The notes: generated by a model from the letters alone, not told the origin. A DNA stretch of 64,000 nucleotides from Comamonadaceae bacterium UBA2334 (GCA_002344885.1 DDUQ01000081.1:2329-66328), one strand, 5' to 3'. Counted from the first letter of the stretch, positions 44,738 to 53,639 are shown. Made by a program: numbers and translations.

Positions 44738-45160
44738 TCAGGCAGTACCGTCACCGGACCCGATGTGAATGTGGTGGCTGTGCCAGCGGTCACCCAGGGT
44801 GTTGACCAGCGCGGCTTCGCCGTCGGCCAAGTGTCCGTCGGCCACCACCAGTTCGTGCGCCATGGCCTGCAAGTCCATTTGCAGATAAGGGTCGGTGATG
44901 CCGTTCAGCAGTGCGTCGCGGGTGGGCGGTGCCAGGCGGTCAAAGGTGGGCATGTCGCCAGGGGTGTCTGTCTGCATGTCTTGCGCCAGGCCGTTGATGA
45001 TGTGGTGCAGCGCAGCAGGGCTCAGGCCCACACGCTCGGCAGCTTTCATGTGCCTGAGCGTTTCAAGCTCAACAGCCGAGCAGTGGCCGTCAGACAAAAC
45101 CGCCATGGCCAGCACGCGTCCAGCGGCTTCGGGGCTGTTGGTGGGGTAGGTGCGCATCAT
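44738..45160 (-). CDS. TerB-like tellurite resistance family protein
   Basis: A 140-residue all-helical protein: GRVLAMAVLSDGHCSAVEL, MKAAERVGLSP and ELVVADGHLADGEAALVNTL show the acidic (D/E)G metal-binding pattern of TerB/DUF533-like domains, here duplicated in loose form. ATG 45160 has AGGAG 7 bases upstream. Genes for TerC/TerD are not adjacent. A truncated relative lies at 51619-51711. Confidence 0.75.
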   Translation of the reverse strand: MMRTYPTNSPEAAGRVLAMAVLSDGHCSAVELETLRHMKAAERVGLSPAALHHIINGLAQDMQTDTPGDMPTFDRLAPPTRDALLNGITDPYLQMDLQAMAHELVVADGHLADGEAALVNTLGDRWHSHHIHIGSGDGTA

Positions 45161-45310
45161 GATGTGTCTCCTGGGGTGGGGGGTTGAACAAGCGAGGCGA
45201 AGCCGCAGGGTAGACCCCAAAACGAATCTGAAAAATCAGAGGTTTTGGGAAACATGTTCCGATTAAATCTGGCGCCTGCGTCGCTGGCTGGACGAAAACG
45301 AGTTGCAAGC

Positions 45311-45327
45311 GTAGGATTTAATCCTAC
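45311..45327 (+). promoter_or_regulatory. Palindromic operator of the ParDE-type module
   Basis: GTAGGATT-T-AATCCTAC is a perfect 8-bp inverted repeat around a single base, ending 17 bases before the antitoxin ATG. ParD-type ribbon-helix-helix antitoxins bind such sites to repress their own operon; the match is inferred from position. Confidence 0.7.
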
Positions 45328-45344
45328 TCACCACGGAGCCTGAC

Positions 45345-45611
45345 ATGCGAACCACCCAACAAATGAGCATCACCCTGCCAAACGACATGGCTGATGTGGT
45401 GAAAACCAAAGTGCGATCGGGCGAGTACGCCAGTGAAAGTGAGGTCATCCGCGATGGACTGCGGGTGCTGCTGGCGCGAGACCGGGCGGTGGAGCGTTGG
45501 TTGCAAAACCAGGTTGGGCCTGCTTTTGACGCATTGAAGGCGGATCCCGATCGGGCAGTCACGCCAGAACAGGTTCGCGCACGCCTTGCCGCAGAGCGTG
45601 CCAAGTCGTGA
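45345..45611 (+). CDS. parD: ParD/CC2985-type antitoxin
   Basis: An 88-residue protein starting MRTTQQMSITLPNDMADVV with a ribbon-helix-helix N-terminus (SITLPNDMADVVKTKV then GEYASESEVIRDGLRVLL) and a charged C-terminus that would wrap the toxin. Its stop codon shares one base with the toxin ATG (TGATG), a hallmark of toxin-antitoxin pairs. Confidence 0.9.
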   Translation: MRTTQQMSITLPNDMADVVKTKVRSGEYASESEVIRDGLRVLLARDRAVERWLQNQVGPAFDALKADPDRAVTPEQVRARLAAERAKS

Positions 45612-45937
45612 TGAGATATCGCGTCGTTTTCAGCCCTGAGGCGCAGGAGCAGCTTGTCGAGTTGTATCGCTATATCGCTGAGGCTGCGTCGCCAGCGGTT
45701 GCGGCACGGTACACCGATGCCATCGTGAGCTACTGCGAGAGCTTGTGCATGTTTCCCTTGCGCGGAACCAAGCGCGACGACGTGCGCCCCGGCTTGCGCA
45801 TCACCCACTACAGAAAGCGGACCGTGATTGCCTTTGACGTCGACACCGAACGTGTTGCCATCATCGGCTTGTTCTATGGCGGCCAAGACTACGAATCGAT
45901 CCTGCAAGAAGCGTTCGATGACGACATGGAGCGATAA
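45611..45937 (+). CDS. parE: ParE/RelE-superfamily toxin
   Basis: A 108-residue protein: YRVVFSPEAQEQLVELYRYI, AARYTDAIVSYCESL, FPLRGTKRDDVRPGLRITHY and RVAIIGLFYGGQDYE fit ParE-family gyrase toxins. I start at ATG 45611, coupled to the antitoxin stop, rather than at the overlapping GTG 45608. The target (gyrase) is from family knowledge. Confidence 0.9.
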   Translation: MRYRVVFSPEAQEQLVELYRYIAEAASPAVAARYTDAIVSYCESLCMFPLRGTKRDDVRPGLRITHYRKRTVIAFDVDTERVAIIGLFYGGQDYESILQEAFDDDMER

Positions 45938-46017
45938 GCCTGCCCCCACACTTCACAGGCTTACCCCCGGCCCGCTACCCTGACAGCCAGTTTCAGCCCC
46001 TGAGTGGAAGGCACACC

Positions 46018-46656
46018 ATGGCGTCACCGCTTGCAAACCCCCAAACTGGTTCAACGTCGTTCACCCGCCGCCGCCGCCTGCTGCAGGTCGGTGCGCTGGG
46101 CGCACTGGCGGGCGCATCGGGCAGCCCCCTGCTGGGAAGCGCCCAGGCAGCCACAGACGATGTCGCCGCGCTGCTGCGCCGGGGCGGCGCGGTGGTGGCG
46201 TTTCGGCACGCGTTGGCCCCAGGCACGTTCGACCCGCCCAACTTCAAATTGGGCGACTGCAGCACCCAGCGCAATCTCAGCGCCGAGGGGCGCGAACAGG
46301 CGTGGCGCATCGGTGCGTGGTTTGCGGCGCAGGGGCTGCGGCCCGACAGTGTGCGCAGCAGCCCCTGGTGCCGCTGCATGGACACGGCCACGCTGGCGTT
46401 TGGTGCAGCGCAGGCCTGGCCCGCATTGGCTTCGCCCGTGGGCAGCCCCGAGACCACCACTGCCGACAGGCTGGCGCAGTTGCGCGCTGCACTGGTGCAG
46501 GCCTGGCAGCAGCCCGGCCGTTTTGCGGTGTGGGTGACGCACATGTTTGTGCTGGCCGACCTGGTGGGGGTGAACACCGCGTCGGGCGAGGGGCTGGTGC
46601 TGCAGGCCGACGCCGCGGACAAGCCGGTGGTGCTGGGGCGGCTGGTAGTGGGGTAG
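46018..46656 (+). CDS. Exported histidine phosphatase family protein
   Basis: A 212-residue protein with a Tat-like signal (TRRRRLLQVGALGALAGASG). The phosphatase motif is AFRHALAPG, a variant of RHG with Ala in place of Gly, followed by RNLSAEGREQAWRIG, SSPWCRCMDTA and THMFVLADL (second His). It is likely a periplasmic phosphatase; substrate unknown. No ribosome site is strong, but the signal peptide supports the start. Confidence 0.82.
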   Translation: MASPLANPQTGSTSFTRRRRLLQVGALGALAGASGSPLLGSAQAATDDVAALLRRGGAVVAFRHALAPGTFDPPNFKLGDCSTQRNLSAEGREQAWRIGAWFAAQGLRPDSVRSSPWCRCMDTATLAFGAAQAWPALASPVGSPETTTADRLAQLRAALVQAWQQPGRFAVWVTHMFVLADLVGVNTASGEGLVLQADAADKPVVLGRLVVG

Positions 46657-46708
46657 CGGTTGGGGGCGTCAGACCCATTTCGCCTGCAAATCCGCTTCTC
46701 CGGTGCTG

Positions 46709-47659
46709 TCAGGCTGCCTTGGTCCATCCAGGGTGCATGTCTGCCGAGGGCAGCGTAGCGGAGAAGGCCTTGGCCAGAAAATCCACAAATGACCGAACGC
46801 GAGCCGCTGTCTGGTGGCGTTGGGGATAAACGGCATGGATGTCGGCTGGTGGGGTGATGTGGTCGTCCAGTACTGTGACGAGGCGTCCACTGCGTAGGTA
46901 ACGTGTAATGTCCCACTCTGCGCGCATCACGATGCCATGGCCATCCAGGGCCCAGTTCACGGCAATTTCCCCATCGTTGGTACTGAGATTCCCACGCACC
47001 TTGACGGCCTCGAAGGGTTTGTTCGTGCCGGGACTGAGGCGCCAAACTCCATATGCCTCGTCGCCTTGGCGAATGCCCAGGCAGTTGTGCAGCGTCAAGT
47101 CTGAGGGGGTGCGCGGTGTACCGTGCCGGGCCAGATAGCCGGGTGCGGCACACAGCAGGCGGCGGTTGGGTGCCAGGCGCGTAGCAAGCACCCGCGCATC
47201 TGGCGGTTCGCCGAAGCGAATGCACACGTCAAACGCATCTTCTGTCAGTGGTGGCGGATTGACGGTGAGTTGCAGTTCGACTTGTACCTGCGGGTGTAGG
47301 GCAGAGAACCGGGAAATCAATGGCGCAATGTGGCTGCGCCCGAAGCCCAGCGTGGCGTTCACGCGCAACAGGCCCTTGGGAGCAGAGGTGGCACCTGACA
47401 GCAGCTTTTCCAGGTCGTCGATGTCGGCCAGGATGCGCCGCGCATGCCCCAGGTACAGCTCCCCCTCCGGTGTCAGATTGAAGCGCCGGGTGCTCCGGTG
47501 AAGCAATTGGACTCCGAGTCTGCTCTCGATCTGTGCCAGCCGTTTGCTCACGGCGGCGGTACTCAGGCCCAGTTCGCGGGCTGTGGCTGAAAAGCCCCCC
47601 ATTCGCACCAGCAGGCTGAAGAAATGCATTTCAGAGGGTGCGGTGGCAGGCGTGCTCAT
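46709..47659 (-). CDS. LysR family regulator, DmlR-like
   Basis: A 316-residue LysR protein: winged helix (GGFSATARELGLSTAAVSKR, IESRLGVQLLHRSTRRF) and a ligand domain. DmlR-like features and its divergent location next to a D-malate/tartrate dehydrogenase gene suggest it activates that operon in response to the substrate, which is inference. An operator-like palindrome adjoins its start codon. Confidence 0.9.
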   Translation of the reverse strand: MSTPATAPSEMHFFSLLVRMGGFSATARELGLSTAAVSKRLAQIESRLGVQLLHRSTRRFNLTPEGELYLGHARRILADIDDLEKLLSGATSAPKGLLRVNATLGFGRSHIAPLISRFSALHPQVQVELQLTVNPPPLTEDAFDVCIRFGEPPDARVLATRLAPNRRLLCAAPGYLARHGTPRTPSDLTLHNCLGIRQGDEAYGVWRLSPGTNKPFEAVKVRGNLSTNDGEIAVNWALDGHGIVMRAEWDITRYLRSGRLVTVLDDHITPPADIHAVYPQRHQTAARVRSFVDFLAKAFSATLPSADMHPGWTKAA

Positions 47660-47661
47660 TG

Positions 47662-47676
47662 TTTACTCAAAGTAAA
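47662..47676 (+). promoter_or_regulatory. LysR-type operator TTTACT-CAA-AGTAAA
   Basis: A perfect 6-bp inverted repeat with a 3-base centre; its inner bases T47663 and A47675 satisfy the T-N11-A rule for LysR boxes. It lies immediately upstream of the divergent regulator start and 90 bases before the dehydrogenase ATG. Confidence 0.65.
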
Positions 47677-47765
47677 AAATGAGCTCACTTTAACGACCTT
47701 GCTAGTCGCGATCAAGGTCTACATTCGACGTCCGTTGTCATCTGTTAGCCAGAAAGTTGCTTCCC

Positions 47766-48839
47766 ATGAAAACTTACAAAATTGCATGCATTCCCGGAGA
47801 CGGCATTGGCAAAGAAGTGGTGCCCGCCGGGCAAACCGTGCTGGCAGCACTGGCAGCCGCAGGTCATGCGTTTGCCTTTGACTTTGAAAGCTTTAGCTGG
47901 GGCGGCGACTACTACCGCCAGCACAGCGTGATGATGCCGGCCGACGGCCTGGACGCGCTGCGTGGCAAAGACGCCATTCTGTTTGGTTCGGCCGGTGACC
48001 CTCACATTCCCGACCACATCACCCTGTGGGGCCTGCGCCTGAAAATCTGCCAGGGCTTTGACCAATACGCCAATGTGCGGCCTACCCGCATACTGCCCGG
48101 CATTGACGCGCCTCTGAAGCGCTGCAAGCCTGAAGACCTGAACTGGGTGATCGTGCGCGAAAACTCCGAGGGCGAGTACTCGGGCGTGGGTGGCCGTGTG
48201 CACCAGGGCCACCCGATCGAGGCCGCTACCGACGTGACCATGATGACCCGCGCCGGGGTGGAGCGCGTCATGCGCTTTGCTTTCAAGCTGGCGCAAAGCC
48301 GCCCCCGCAAGCTGCTGACCGTGGTCACCAAAAGCAACGCCCAACGCCACGCCATGGTGATGTGGGACGAAATTGCCGCCCAGATTGCCCAGGAGTTTCC
48401 TGATGTGCGCTGGGACAAGGAAATTGTGGACGCCTGCACCGCCCGCATGGTGAATCGCCCGGCCAGCCTGGACACCATTGTGGCCACCAACCTGCATGCC
48501 GACATCCTGAGCGACCTGGCCGCCGCGCTGGCAGGCAGCCTGGGCATTGCGCCCACCGGCAACATTGACCCCGAGCGCCGCTACCCCAGCATGTTCGAGC
48601 CCATCCACGGTTCGGCATTCGACATCATGGGAAAAGGTCTGGCCAACCCTGTGGGCACGTTTTGGAGCTGCGTGATGCTGTTGGAGCACCTGGGCGAGGC
48701 CGCAGCCGCCAAACAGCTGATGGCGGCCATTGAGCATGTCACCGCCAATCCTGCGCTGCACACCGGCGACCTGGGTGGCCAGGCCACCACCGCCCAGGTG
48801 ACCGCGGCCGTGTGCGCACGCCTGCAGCCAGCCGCCTGA
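47766..48839 (+). CDS. ttuC: Tartrate / D-malate dehydrogenase
   Basis: A 357-residue isopropylmalate-dehydrogenase-fold enzyme. IACIPGDGIGKEVVPAG, VRENSEGEYSGVGGRVHQG, TNLHADILSDLAAALAGSLG and FEPIHGSAFDIMGKG match the TtuC/DmlA family, which oxidises tartrate, D-malate or related acids with NAD. Start ATG 47766 begins the conserved N-terminus. It forms a run with a Bug receptor and an esterase, all under the divergent LysR gene. Confidence 0.92.
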   Translation: MKTYKIACIPGDGIGKEVVPAGQTVLAALAAAGHAFAFDFESFSWGGDYYRQHSVMMPADGLDALRGKDAILFGSAGDPHIPDHITLWGLRLKICQGFDQYANVRPTRILPGIDAPLKRCKPEDLNWVIVRENSEGEYSGVGGRVHQGHPIEAATDVTMMTRAGVERVMRFAFKLAQSRPRKLLTVVTKSNAQRHAMVMWDEIAAQIAQEFPDVRWDKEIVDACTARMVNRPASLDTIVATNLHADILSDLAAALAGSLGIAPTGNIDPERRYPSMFEPIHGSAFDIMGKGLANPVGTFWSCVMLLEHLGEAAAAKQLMAAIEHVTANPALHTGDLGGQATTAQVTAAVCARLQPAA

Positions 48840-48878
48840 TTTCCCCCGCCTTTCACAACAACCCCTGGAGACAAGCCC

Positions 48879-49871
48879 ATGAACCGTTCGAAATCCCCTC
48901 CCCGCCGTATTGCAATGGTTCGCACGCTGGTCGTCGCGTCGCTGCTGACGGGTGGCGGTGCCTGCTGGGCGCAGGCATGGCCGTCCAAGTCCATCAGCCT
49001 CATTGTTCCGTTCCCTGCCGGTGGCACCACCGATGTGCTGGCCCGCGCCGTGGGGGTGGAGTTGGCCAAAAGCCTGGGGCAGCCTGTGGTGGTTGAAAGC
49101 AAACCCGGGGCCGGTGCCACGCTGGGTGCCGACTTTGTGAGCAAAGCCAAGCCAGACGGTTACACCCTGCTCATGGGCGCGGTGCACCACACCATTGCAA
49201 CCAGCGTGTACAAGAAGCTGGGGTACGACTTTCAAACCAGCTTTGCCCCCGTGAGCACGGTGGCCCTGGTGCCCAACGTGCTGGTGGTCAACCCTGGCGT
49301 GCCCGCCAACAGCGTGAAAGAACTGCTGGCGCTGGCCAAGGCGCAACCTGGCAAGCTCACCTACGGCTCCAACGGCAACGGCACGGGCCAACACCTCATT
49401 GGCGCCCAGTTCGAGGGCATGGGTGGCGTGCAAATGCTGCACGTGCCCTACAAGGGCAGCGGCCCCCTGACCACCGATTTGCTGGGCGGGCAAATCAACA
49501 TGTCGTTTGACACCGTCACGCCGGTGCTGGCCCACATCAAGGCGGGCAAACTGCGTGCACTGGCTGTGACCACGGCCAAACGCTCTGCCGCGCTGCCTGA
49601 TGTGCCCACGCTGGACGAAGCCGGGCTGAAAGGCTTCAACATGGGCACCTGGTTCGGGGTGCTGGCCCCAGCGGCTACGCCTGCCGACGTGGTGACCCGC
49701 TTGAACACGGAGATCGTGAAGATCATCAACAACCCCGAGTTCCGCAAAAAAATGGACGACATCGGTGCAGTGCCGGTGGGCGACACACCTGCCCAGATGG
49801 CCGCGCAAATCAAGGACGACACCGAGCGCTTTGCCAAGCTGGTGAAGGATGCCAAGGTCAGCATCGAGTAA
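48879..49871 (+). CDS. Bug family (TctC) solute-binding protein
   Basis: A 330-residue periplasmic receptor: signal peptide ending near GACWAQ, then WPSKSISLIVPFPAGGTTDV, VVVESKPGAGATLGADFV, KPDGYTLLMG and LTYGSNGNGTGQHLIGAQFE. Bug proteins bind small organic acids for tripartite tricarboxylate transporters or sensing; no TctA/B genes are adjacent. Starts 39 bases after ttuC with GGAG 8 bases before the ATG. Confidence 0.93.
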   Translation: MNRSKSPPRRIAMVRTLVVASLLTGGGACWAQAWPSKSISLIVPFPAGGTTDVLARAVGVELAKSLGQPVVVESKPGAGATLGADFVSKAKPDGYTLLMGAVHHTIATSVYKKLGYDFQTSFAPVSTVALVPNVLVVNPGVPANSVKELLALAKAQPGKLTYGSNGNGTGQHLIGAQFEGMGGVQMLHVPYKGSGPLTTDLLGGQINMSFDTVTPVLAHIKAGKLRALAVTTAKRSAALPDVPTLDEAGLKGFNMGTWFGVLAPAATPADVVTRLNTEIVKIINNPEFRKKMDDIGAVPVGDTPAQMAAQIKDDTERFAKLVKDAKVSIE

Positions 49872-49892
49872 ACACACAAGGAAGCCCCAACC

Positions 49893-51611
49893 ATGAAACA
49901 GCTCACACGGGCCATTGTGGCCACCCTGTCGCTGCCGTTGATCGCTTGCGGCGGAGGAGAAACCTTGCCACAGCTGACCGCCGCAAAACCTGAGGCCCTG
50001 AAGGTGTGCGAGTCTCTGCTGAGCACATTTGCCTACAGCAACACAGCAGTTACCGCTGCCACCGCGATCGAGTCAGGCAAGCTCTCGGTAGCAGCCAATT
50101 TCAAGCCCATTGGCGAACATTGTCTGGTCACCGGAAGAATGCATTCCCGGGTCAGTCCGGTGGACGGTCAACCGTACGCCATAGGTTTCGAGATGCGATT
50201 GCCAAAAAACTGGAATGGCCGATTCCTGTACCAGGGCAACGGCGGCACAGACGGTGTTGTGGCGGTCGCGAACGGATTGCCGCACGGGCCGGGTCAACTC
50301 ACCAATGCCCTGTATGAGGGTTTTGCCGTCATCAGCTCCGATGCCGGTCACAGCCAGAGTCAGGTGAAATTCGGGCTCGACCCGCAGGCGCGGCTGGATT
50401 ACGGTTACCAGGCTGTGGCCAAACTGACACCCATGGCCAAAGCGATGATCAGGGCGGCATATGGCAAAGAACCAGACCGTTCGTACATAGTGGGTACGTC
50501 CAATGGTGGGCGGCATGTCATGGTGTCGGCTGCACGCACACCCGACCAGTACGACGGCTACCTGGCATCAGCCCCTGGTTTCAACCTGCCCAAGGCGGCG
50601 GTGGCACAACTCTGGGGAGCCCAGCAGTGGGCGCCGCTGGCGACCCAGCCTGTGACACCGACCAATCTGGGGACTGCGCTCACTGCGGCGGAACGTACTC
50701 TGGTGGCCTCGTCCATTCTGGGCAAATGCGACACCCTGGATGGGCTGGCCGACGGGATGATCCAGGATGTGGACGCGTGCCAAGGTGCATTCAATCCGGA
50801 TCGCGATGTGCCTACTTGCGTGTCTGCACGGGATGGCACCTGCCTGACACCCGCGCAGAAAACAGCACTTGCCAAGGTCTATGCCGGTGCCCGCAACAGT
50901 AAAGGCGAAGCGTTGTATGCCAGGTTTCCGTTTGACACCGGTATTGCCTCTTCCGACTGGGCTGCCTGGAAGTTTGTGAATTCGGTGGGTGCCACGCGAG
51001 ACCCGATTGCGGTGGGGTACATCTTCAGTTCGCCTCCCCAGACAAATATTCCAGACACACTGGCGTATGCCCTGAACTTCAACGTGGACACGGATGCCTT
51101 GCTGATCTTTGCCACATCTGGGGTTTACGCTGAAAGCGCGATGTCATTCATGTCACCGCCTGCACCCACAGGGTTGGATAGCTTGCGAAACCGTGGTGCC
51201 AAGATGATGGTTTTGCATGGCGTGTCCGACCCGGTTTTTTCTGCGGAAGACACCCGCCGCTGGTATGACGATGTTCAGAGCAGATACGGTGGCCGAGCAC
51301 AGGAATTTGTCAGGTTCTTTAGGGTGCCCGGCATGACCCATTCCCGCAACGGCCCTTCGGCAGATCAATACGACACGCTGGCGGCACTCGTTCAATGGGT
51401 TGAACAGGGCACTCCCCCGGATCGTGTGGTTGCTTCCGTCAGGGGTGCCGACAACGTGGCCCCCAATACTGAACTGAAAACAGCGGCCCTTCCTTGGACG
51501 CAGGCTTGGTCAGGCACCCGCACACGGCCCCTTTGCCCCTACCCGGCTGTGGCCCGCTATATCGGGACAGGTGACACGGAGCGGGCAGAGAGTTTTGTCT
51601 GCCGCAATTGA
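49893..51611 (+). CDS. Tannase/feruloyl esterase family lipoprotein
   Basis: A 572-residue exported esterase with a lipoprotein-like signal (LSLPLIACGGG). The nucleophile Ser203 is in YIVGTSNGGRHVM; later VLHGVSDPVFSAEDT and PGMTHSRNGPSADQYD carry the acid and His of the CS-D-HC arrangement, and cysteines 38, 69 and others could form the disulfides of the family. It should hydrolyse phenolic or gallate esters. It is 21 bases after the Bug gene, so the run may import and use acids released from such esters (inference). Confidence 0.87.
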   Translation: MKQLTRAIVATLSLPLIACGGGETLPQLTAAKPEALKVCESLLSTFAYSNTAVTAATAIESGKLSVAANFKPIGEHCLVTGRMHSRVSPVDGQPYAIGFEMRLPKNWNGRFLYQGNGGTDGVVAVANGLPHGPGQLTNALYEGFAVISSDAGHSQSQVKFGLDPQARLDYGYQAVAKLTPMAKAMIRAAYGKEPDRSYIVGTSNGGRHVMVSAARTPDQYDGYLASAPGFNLPKAAVAQLWGAQQWAPLATQPVTPTNLGTALTAAERTLVASSILGKCDTLDGLADGMIQDVDACQGAFNPDRDVPTCVSARDGTCLTPAQKTALAKVYAGARNSKGEALYARFPFDTGIASSDWAAWKFVNSVGATRDPIAVGYIFSSPPQTNIPDTLAYALNFNVDTDALLIFATSGVYAESAMSFMSPPAPTGLDSLRNRGAKMMVLHGVSDPVFSAEDTRRWYDDVQSRYGGRAQEFVRFFRVPGMTHSRNGPSADQYDTLAALVQWVEQGTPPDRVVASVRGADNVAPNTELKTAALPWTQAWSGTRTRPLCPYPAVARYIGTGDTERAESFVCRN

Positions 51612-51618
51612 GTGACGG

Positions 51619-51711
51619 ATGGCTGTGCCAGCGGTCACTCCGTGTGTTGACCAACTCGGCCTCGCCGTCGGTCGAGCGCACGTCTGCCCCCACCAGTTTG
51701 CATGAATTGGC
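51619..51711 (-). pseudogene. Remnant of a TerB-like gene
   Basis: The minus strand encodes ADVRSTDGEAELVNTRSDRW followed by HSH, which matches ADGHLADGEAALVNTLGDRW then HSH of the TerB-like protein (44738-45160). Nineteen bases around 51620 are identical to 44775-44795. The rest of the gene is missing and no start or intact frame remains. Confidence 0.7.
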
Positions 51712-51771
51712 CCGTGTTCCGTCTGAAGGCAAGTAGGATCGGTGGTACCGTCAGCAACCACCACAGGCCCA

Positions 51772-53136
51772 TCACTGGCTGATTTCCCGCAGTTTCTCCA
51801 TCACATCGGGCGCGTCCCACACCGCGCCGGTGTTGATGCTGTAGCGCACGCGGCCCGTTCGGTCGATCAGGAAGCTGCTGGGGAAGGCATACACCTTCCA
51901 GGCTTTGGACACCTGGCCGTCGCGGTCCATCAGCACGGGGAAATCCATGGGCACCTTCTTGCGAAAGGCGTTCATGATGGCGTCGGTGTCTTTGTAAGAC
52001 ACAGAAACCATAGCAAACCTGTCTTTATCCAATTGCGCCAGGGCCCTGTTCATGCTGGGAATTTCCTCCACACAGTGCGGGCACCACGTGGCCCAGAAGG
52101 TGACCAGCAGGGCTTTGCCTGCGTAGTCGCGCTTCAGGTCCACTGCCTGGCCGCCAATGTCGGTCAGGCGAATGTCTTGCAGGCTCACGCCGCTGACCGG
52201 CACCAGCCCTGAGGTGAGGGTGCTGGCGGGTTCGGTGCTGGTGTCGTAGGGCGGCAGTGCAGCCAGCCTGAAGCCGCTGGTCTGGCGGGCTTCGCGCATC
52301 TTCTTGTCGGCATCTGCCAGCAACTGCGCCGTTTGTGCGGCCATGGCGCCGATGTTCTGGTACTTGTACAGGCCGTCGGTCGTGGCGGCCACGCGTTCCA
52401 GCCGCACCAGGCTGCCGCCTTCGCGCAGGGCAGTCAGGGTGTCGTCGATGGTGGCGGCCTGGGCACCCAGCTCGGGTTGCATCACGGTGATGGGCAAGGC
52501 CGTGTGCCGTGCAATGGGGAACAGTTCGCGCGGCTGTCCGGCCACGGGCGTGTTGATGTACAGGCTGGGGTACAGCAGCACCACGTGGGCCAGTCTGGCG
52601 CGCTCGGCATCGCTGGCCTGGGTTTGCCATTGGCGCAGGCCGCGCAGCAGGGGCACGGCGGTCACGTCCAGGGTCAGCAAGGTGTAGCTGGCAAAGCGCT
52701 GGTCCAGCTCGCGCAGCAGGGGTGGCACAAAGCTGCCGTGGTGGTTGCGCATGGCGATGCGGTCGCGCTCCAGAAACAGGTCGTCCGGCGTGTCGATGTA
52801 CCAGACGGCGCTGTCCGGGTGGGCGGTTGCCAGATGCTGCATCACCAGTGCGTCGCCGTTGTTGGGGGCAGAGGGTTCCCCCAGGAACACGAAGGCGTGT
52901 TTGCCTTGTGCAGGTGCCTGCGTGGTGGTGCGCACGTTCAGCACCTCGTTCCCCGCGTTCACCTGCAGCGTGGGCAGGGCTTTCCACAGGTCGCGGTCGT
53001 CATAGCGGTAGGCGGGGTGCTGGGGCTCGCGCTGGCAGGCCGCCAGCAGCAGGGCTGTAGCCATAAAGACCAGCCAGCGAGACAGGGTGTGTGGGGCGAA
53101 CAACAGTGGCATGGGCGGGCGGCAACGGGTTGACAT
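51772..53136 (-). CDS. Lipoprotein with DUF3530-like N-part and TlpA thioredoxin domain
   Basis: A 454-residue protein. A lipobox LLLAAC is near residue 34. The N-terminal half (about 70-300) looks like an alpha/beta-hydrolase-like fold (FLGEPSAPNNGDALVMQHLA, YTLLTLDVTAVPLL, AHVVLLYPSLYINTP) without an obvious nucleophile motif and may be related to DUF3530. The C-terminal 140 residues are a TlpA/ResA-like domain with FWATWCPHCVEE (Cys352-Cys355) and FPVLMDRDGQVSKAWKVYAFP. It is probably a periplasmic thiol oxidoreductase. A shorter start at MPLLF is possible. Confidence 0.8.
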   Translation of the reverse strand: MSTRCRPPMPLLFAPHTLSRWLVFMATALLLAACQREPQHPAYRYDDRDLWKALPTLQVNAGNEVLNVRTTTQAPAQGKHAFVFLGEPSAPNNGDALVMQHLATAHPDSAVWYIDTPDDLFLERDRIAMRNHHGSFVPPLLRELDQRFASYTLLTLDVTAVPLLRGLRQWQTQASDAERARLAHVVLLYPSLYINTPVAGQPRELFPIARHTALPITVMQPELGAQAATIDDTLTALREGGSLVRLERVAATTDGLYKYQNIGAMAAQTAQLLADADKKMREARQTSGFRLAALPPYDTSTEPASTLTSGLVPVSGVSLQDIRLTDIGGQAVDLKRDYAGKALLVTFWATWCPHCVEEIPSMNRALAQLDKDRFAMVSVSYKDTDAIMNAFRKKVPMDFPVLMDRDGQVSKAWKVYAFPSSFLIDRTGRVRYSINTGAVWDAPDVMEKLREISQ

Positions 53137-53189
53137 CGAAATGGGCTCGGTGGCTCATTTTGCGGGGGTGTGAACCGATAATTGTCGTC

Positions 53190-53618
53190 ATGTCGCTCGC
53201 ACCCCAGCAAGCCCCTTCATCGTCACCCGATGCGCCTGCCCCGCAGCAGGCGGGCGTGCCTGCAGACAAGCCTTTCAACCCTGACGAGACCATGCACTTC
53301 CAGTCGCGCATGCCCAAGGCGCCTGAGTGGTTCTGCTCGTTTCTGGCCAGCAACAAGCGCGAAACGCGCCGTTTCCGCGACGAACTGGCACACATCAAGG
53401 GTGCCTGGCCACTGCTGATGAAAGAGCGGCAGGGCGGCAAATGGACCGAAGAAGACAAGGTGCGCCTGCAAGGCATGTTGCGTTCGGCCTCTGCTGTCAG
53501 CCCATACTTGGCCATCTGGGCACTGCCGGGTTCGATGGCACTGGTGCCGTTTCTGGCCTGGTACCTGGACCGCAGGCGCCGCCAGCGTGGCGAGGCGCCT
53601 GGCATTGGCCCCGGCTGA
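53190..53618 (+). CDS. LETM1-like small membrane protein, 142 aa
   Basis: The start at ATG 53190 gives a Pro/Ala-rich N-terminus, then EWFCSFLASNKRETRRFRDE, VRLQGMLRSASAVSP and a hydrophobic segment (YLAIWALPGSMALVPFLAWY) ending in a basic tail DRRRRQRGE. The part around the hydrophobic segment resembles the LETM1 RBD region; confidence in that link is modest. It is divergent from the TlpA-like gene and converges on the Cho-type gene. Confidence 0.6.
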   Translation: MSLAPQQAPSSSPDAPAPQQAGVPADKPFNPDETMHFQSRMPKAPEWFCSFLASNKRETRRFRDELAHIKGAWPLLMKERQGGKWTEEDKVRLQGMLRSASAVSPYLAIWALPGSMALVPFLAWYLDRRRRQRGEAPGIGPG

Positions 53619-53639
53619 CGCGCCCGCCCTTGCGGGGCC

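Noticed and set aside
34667..45937. Prophage or integrative element
   Set aside because: No integrase, transposase, tRNA or attachment repeats were found around the island.
47745..49877. 710-codon minus-strand open frame
   Set aside because: Antisense to the tartrate dehydrogenase and Bug genes, with His/Gly/Gln-rich composition typical of reverse reading of high-GC genes.
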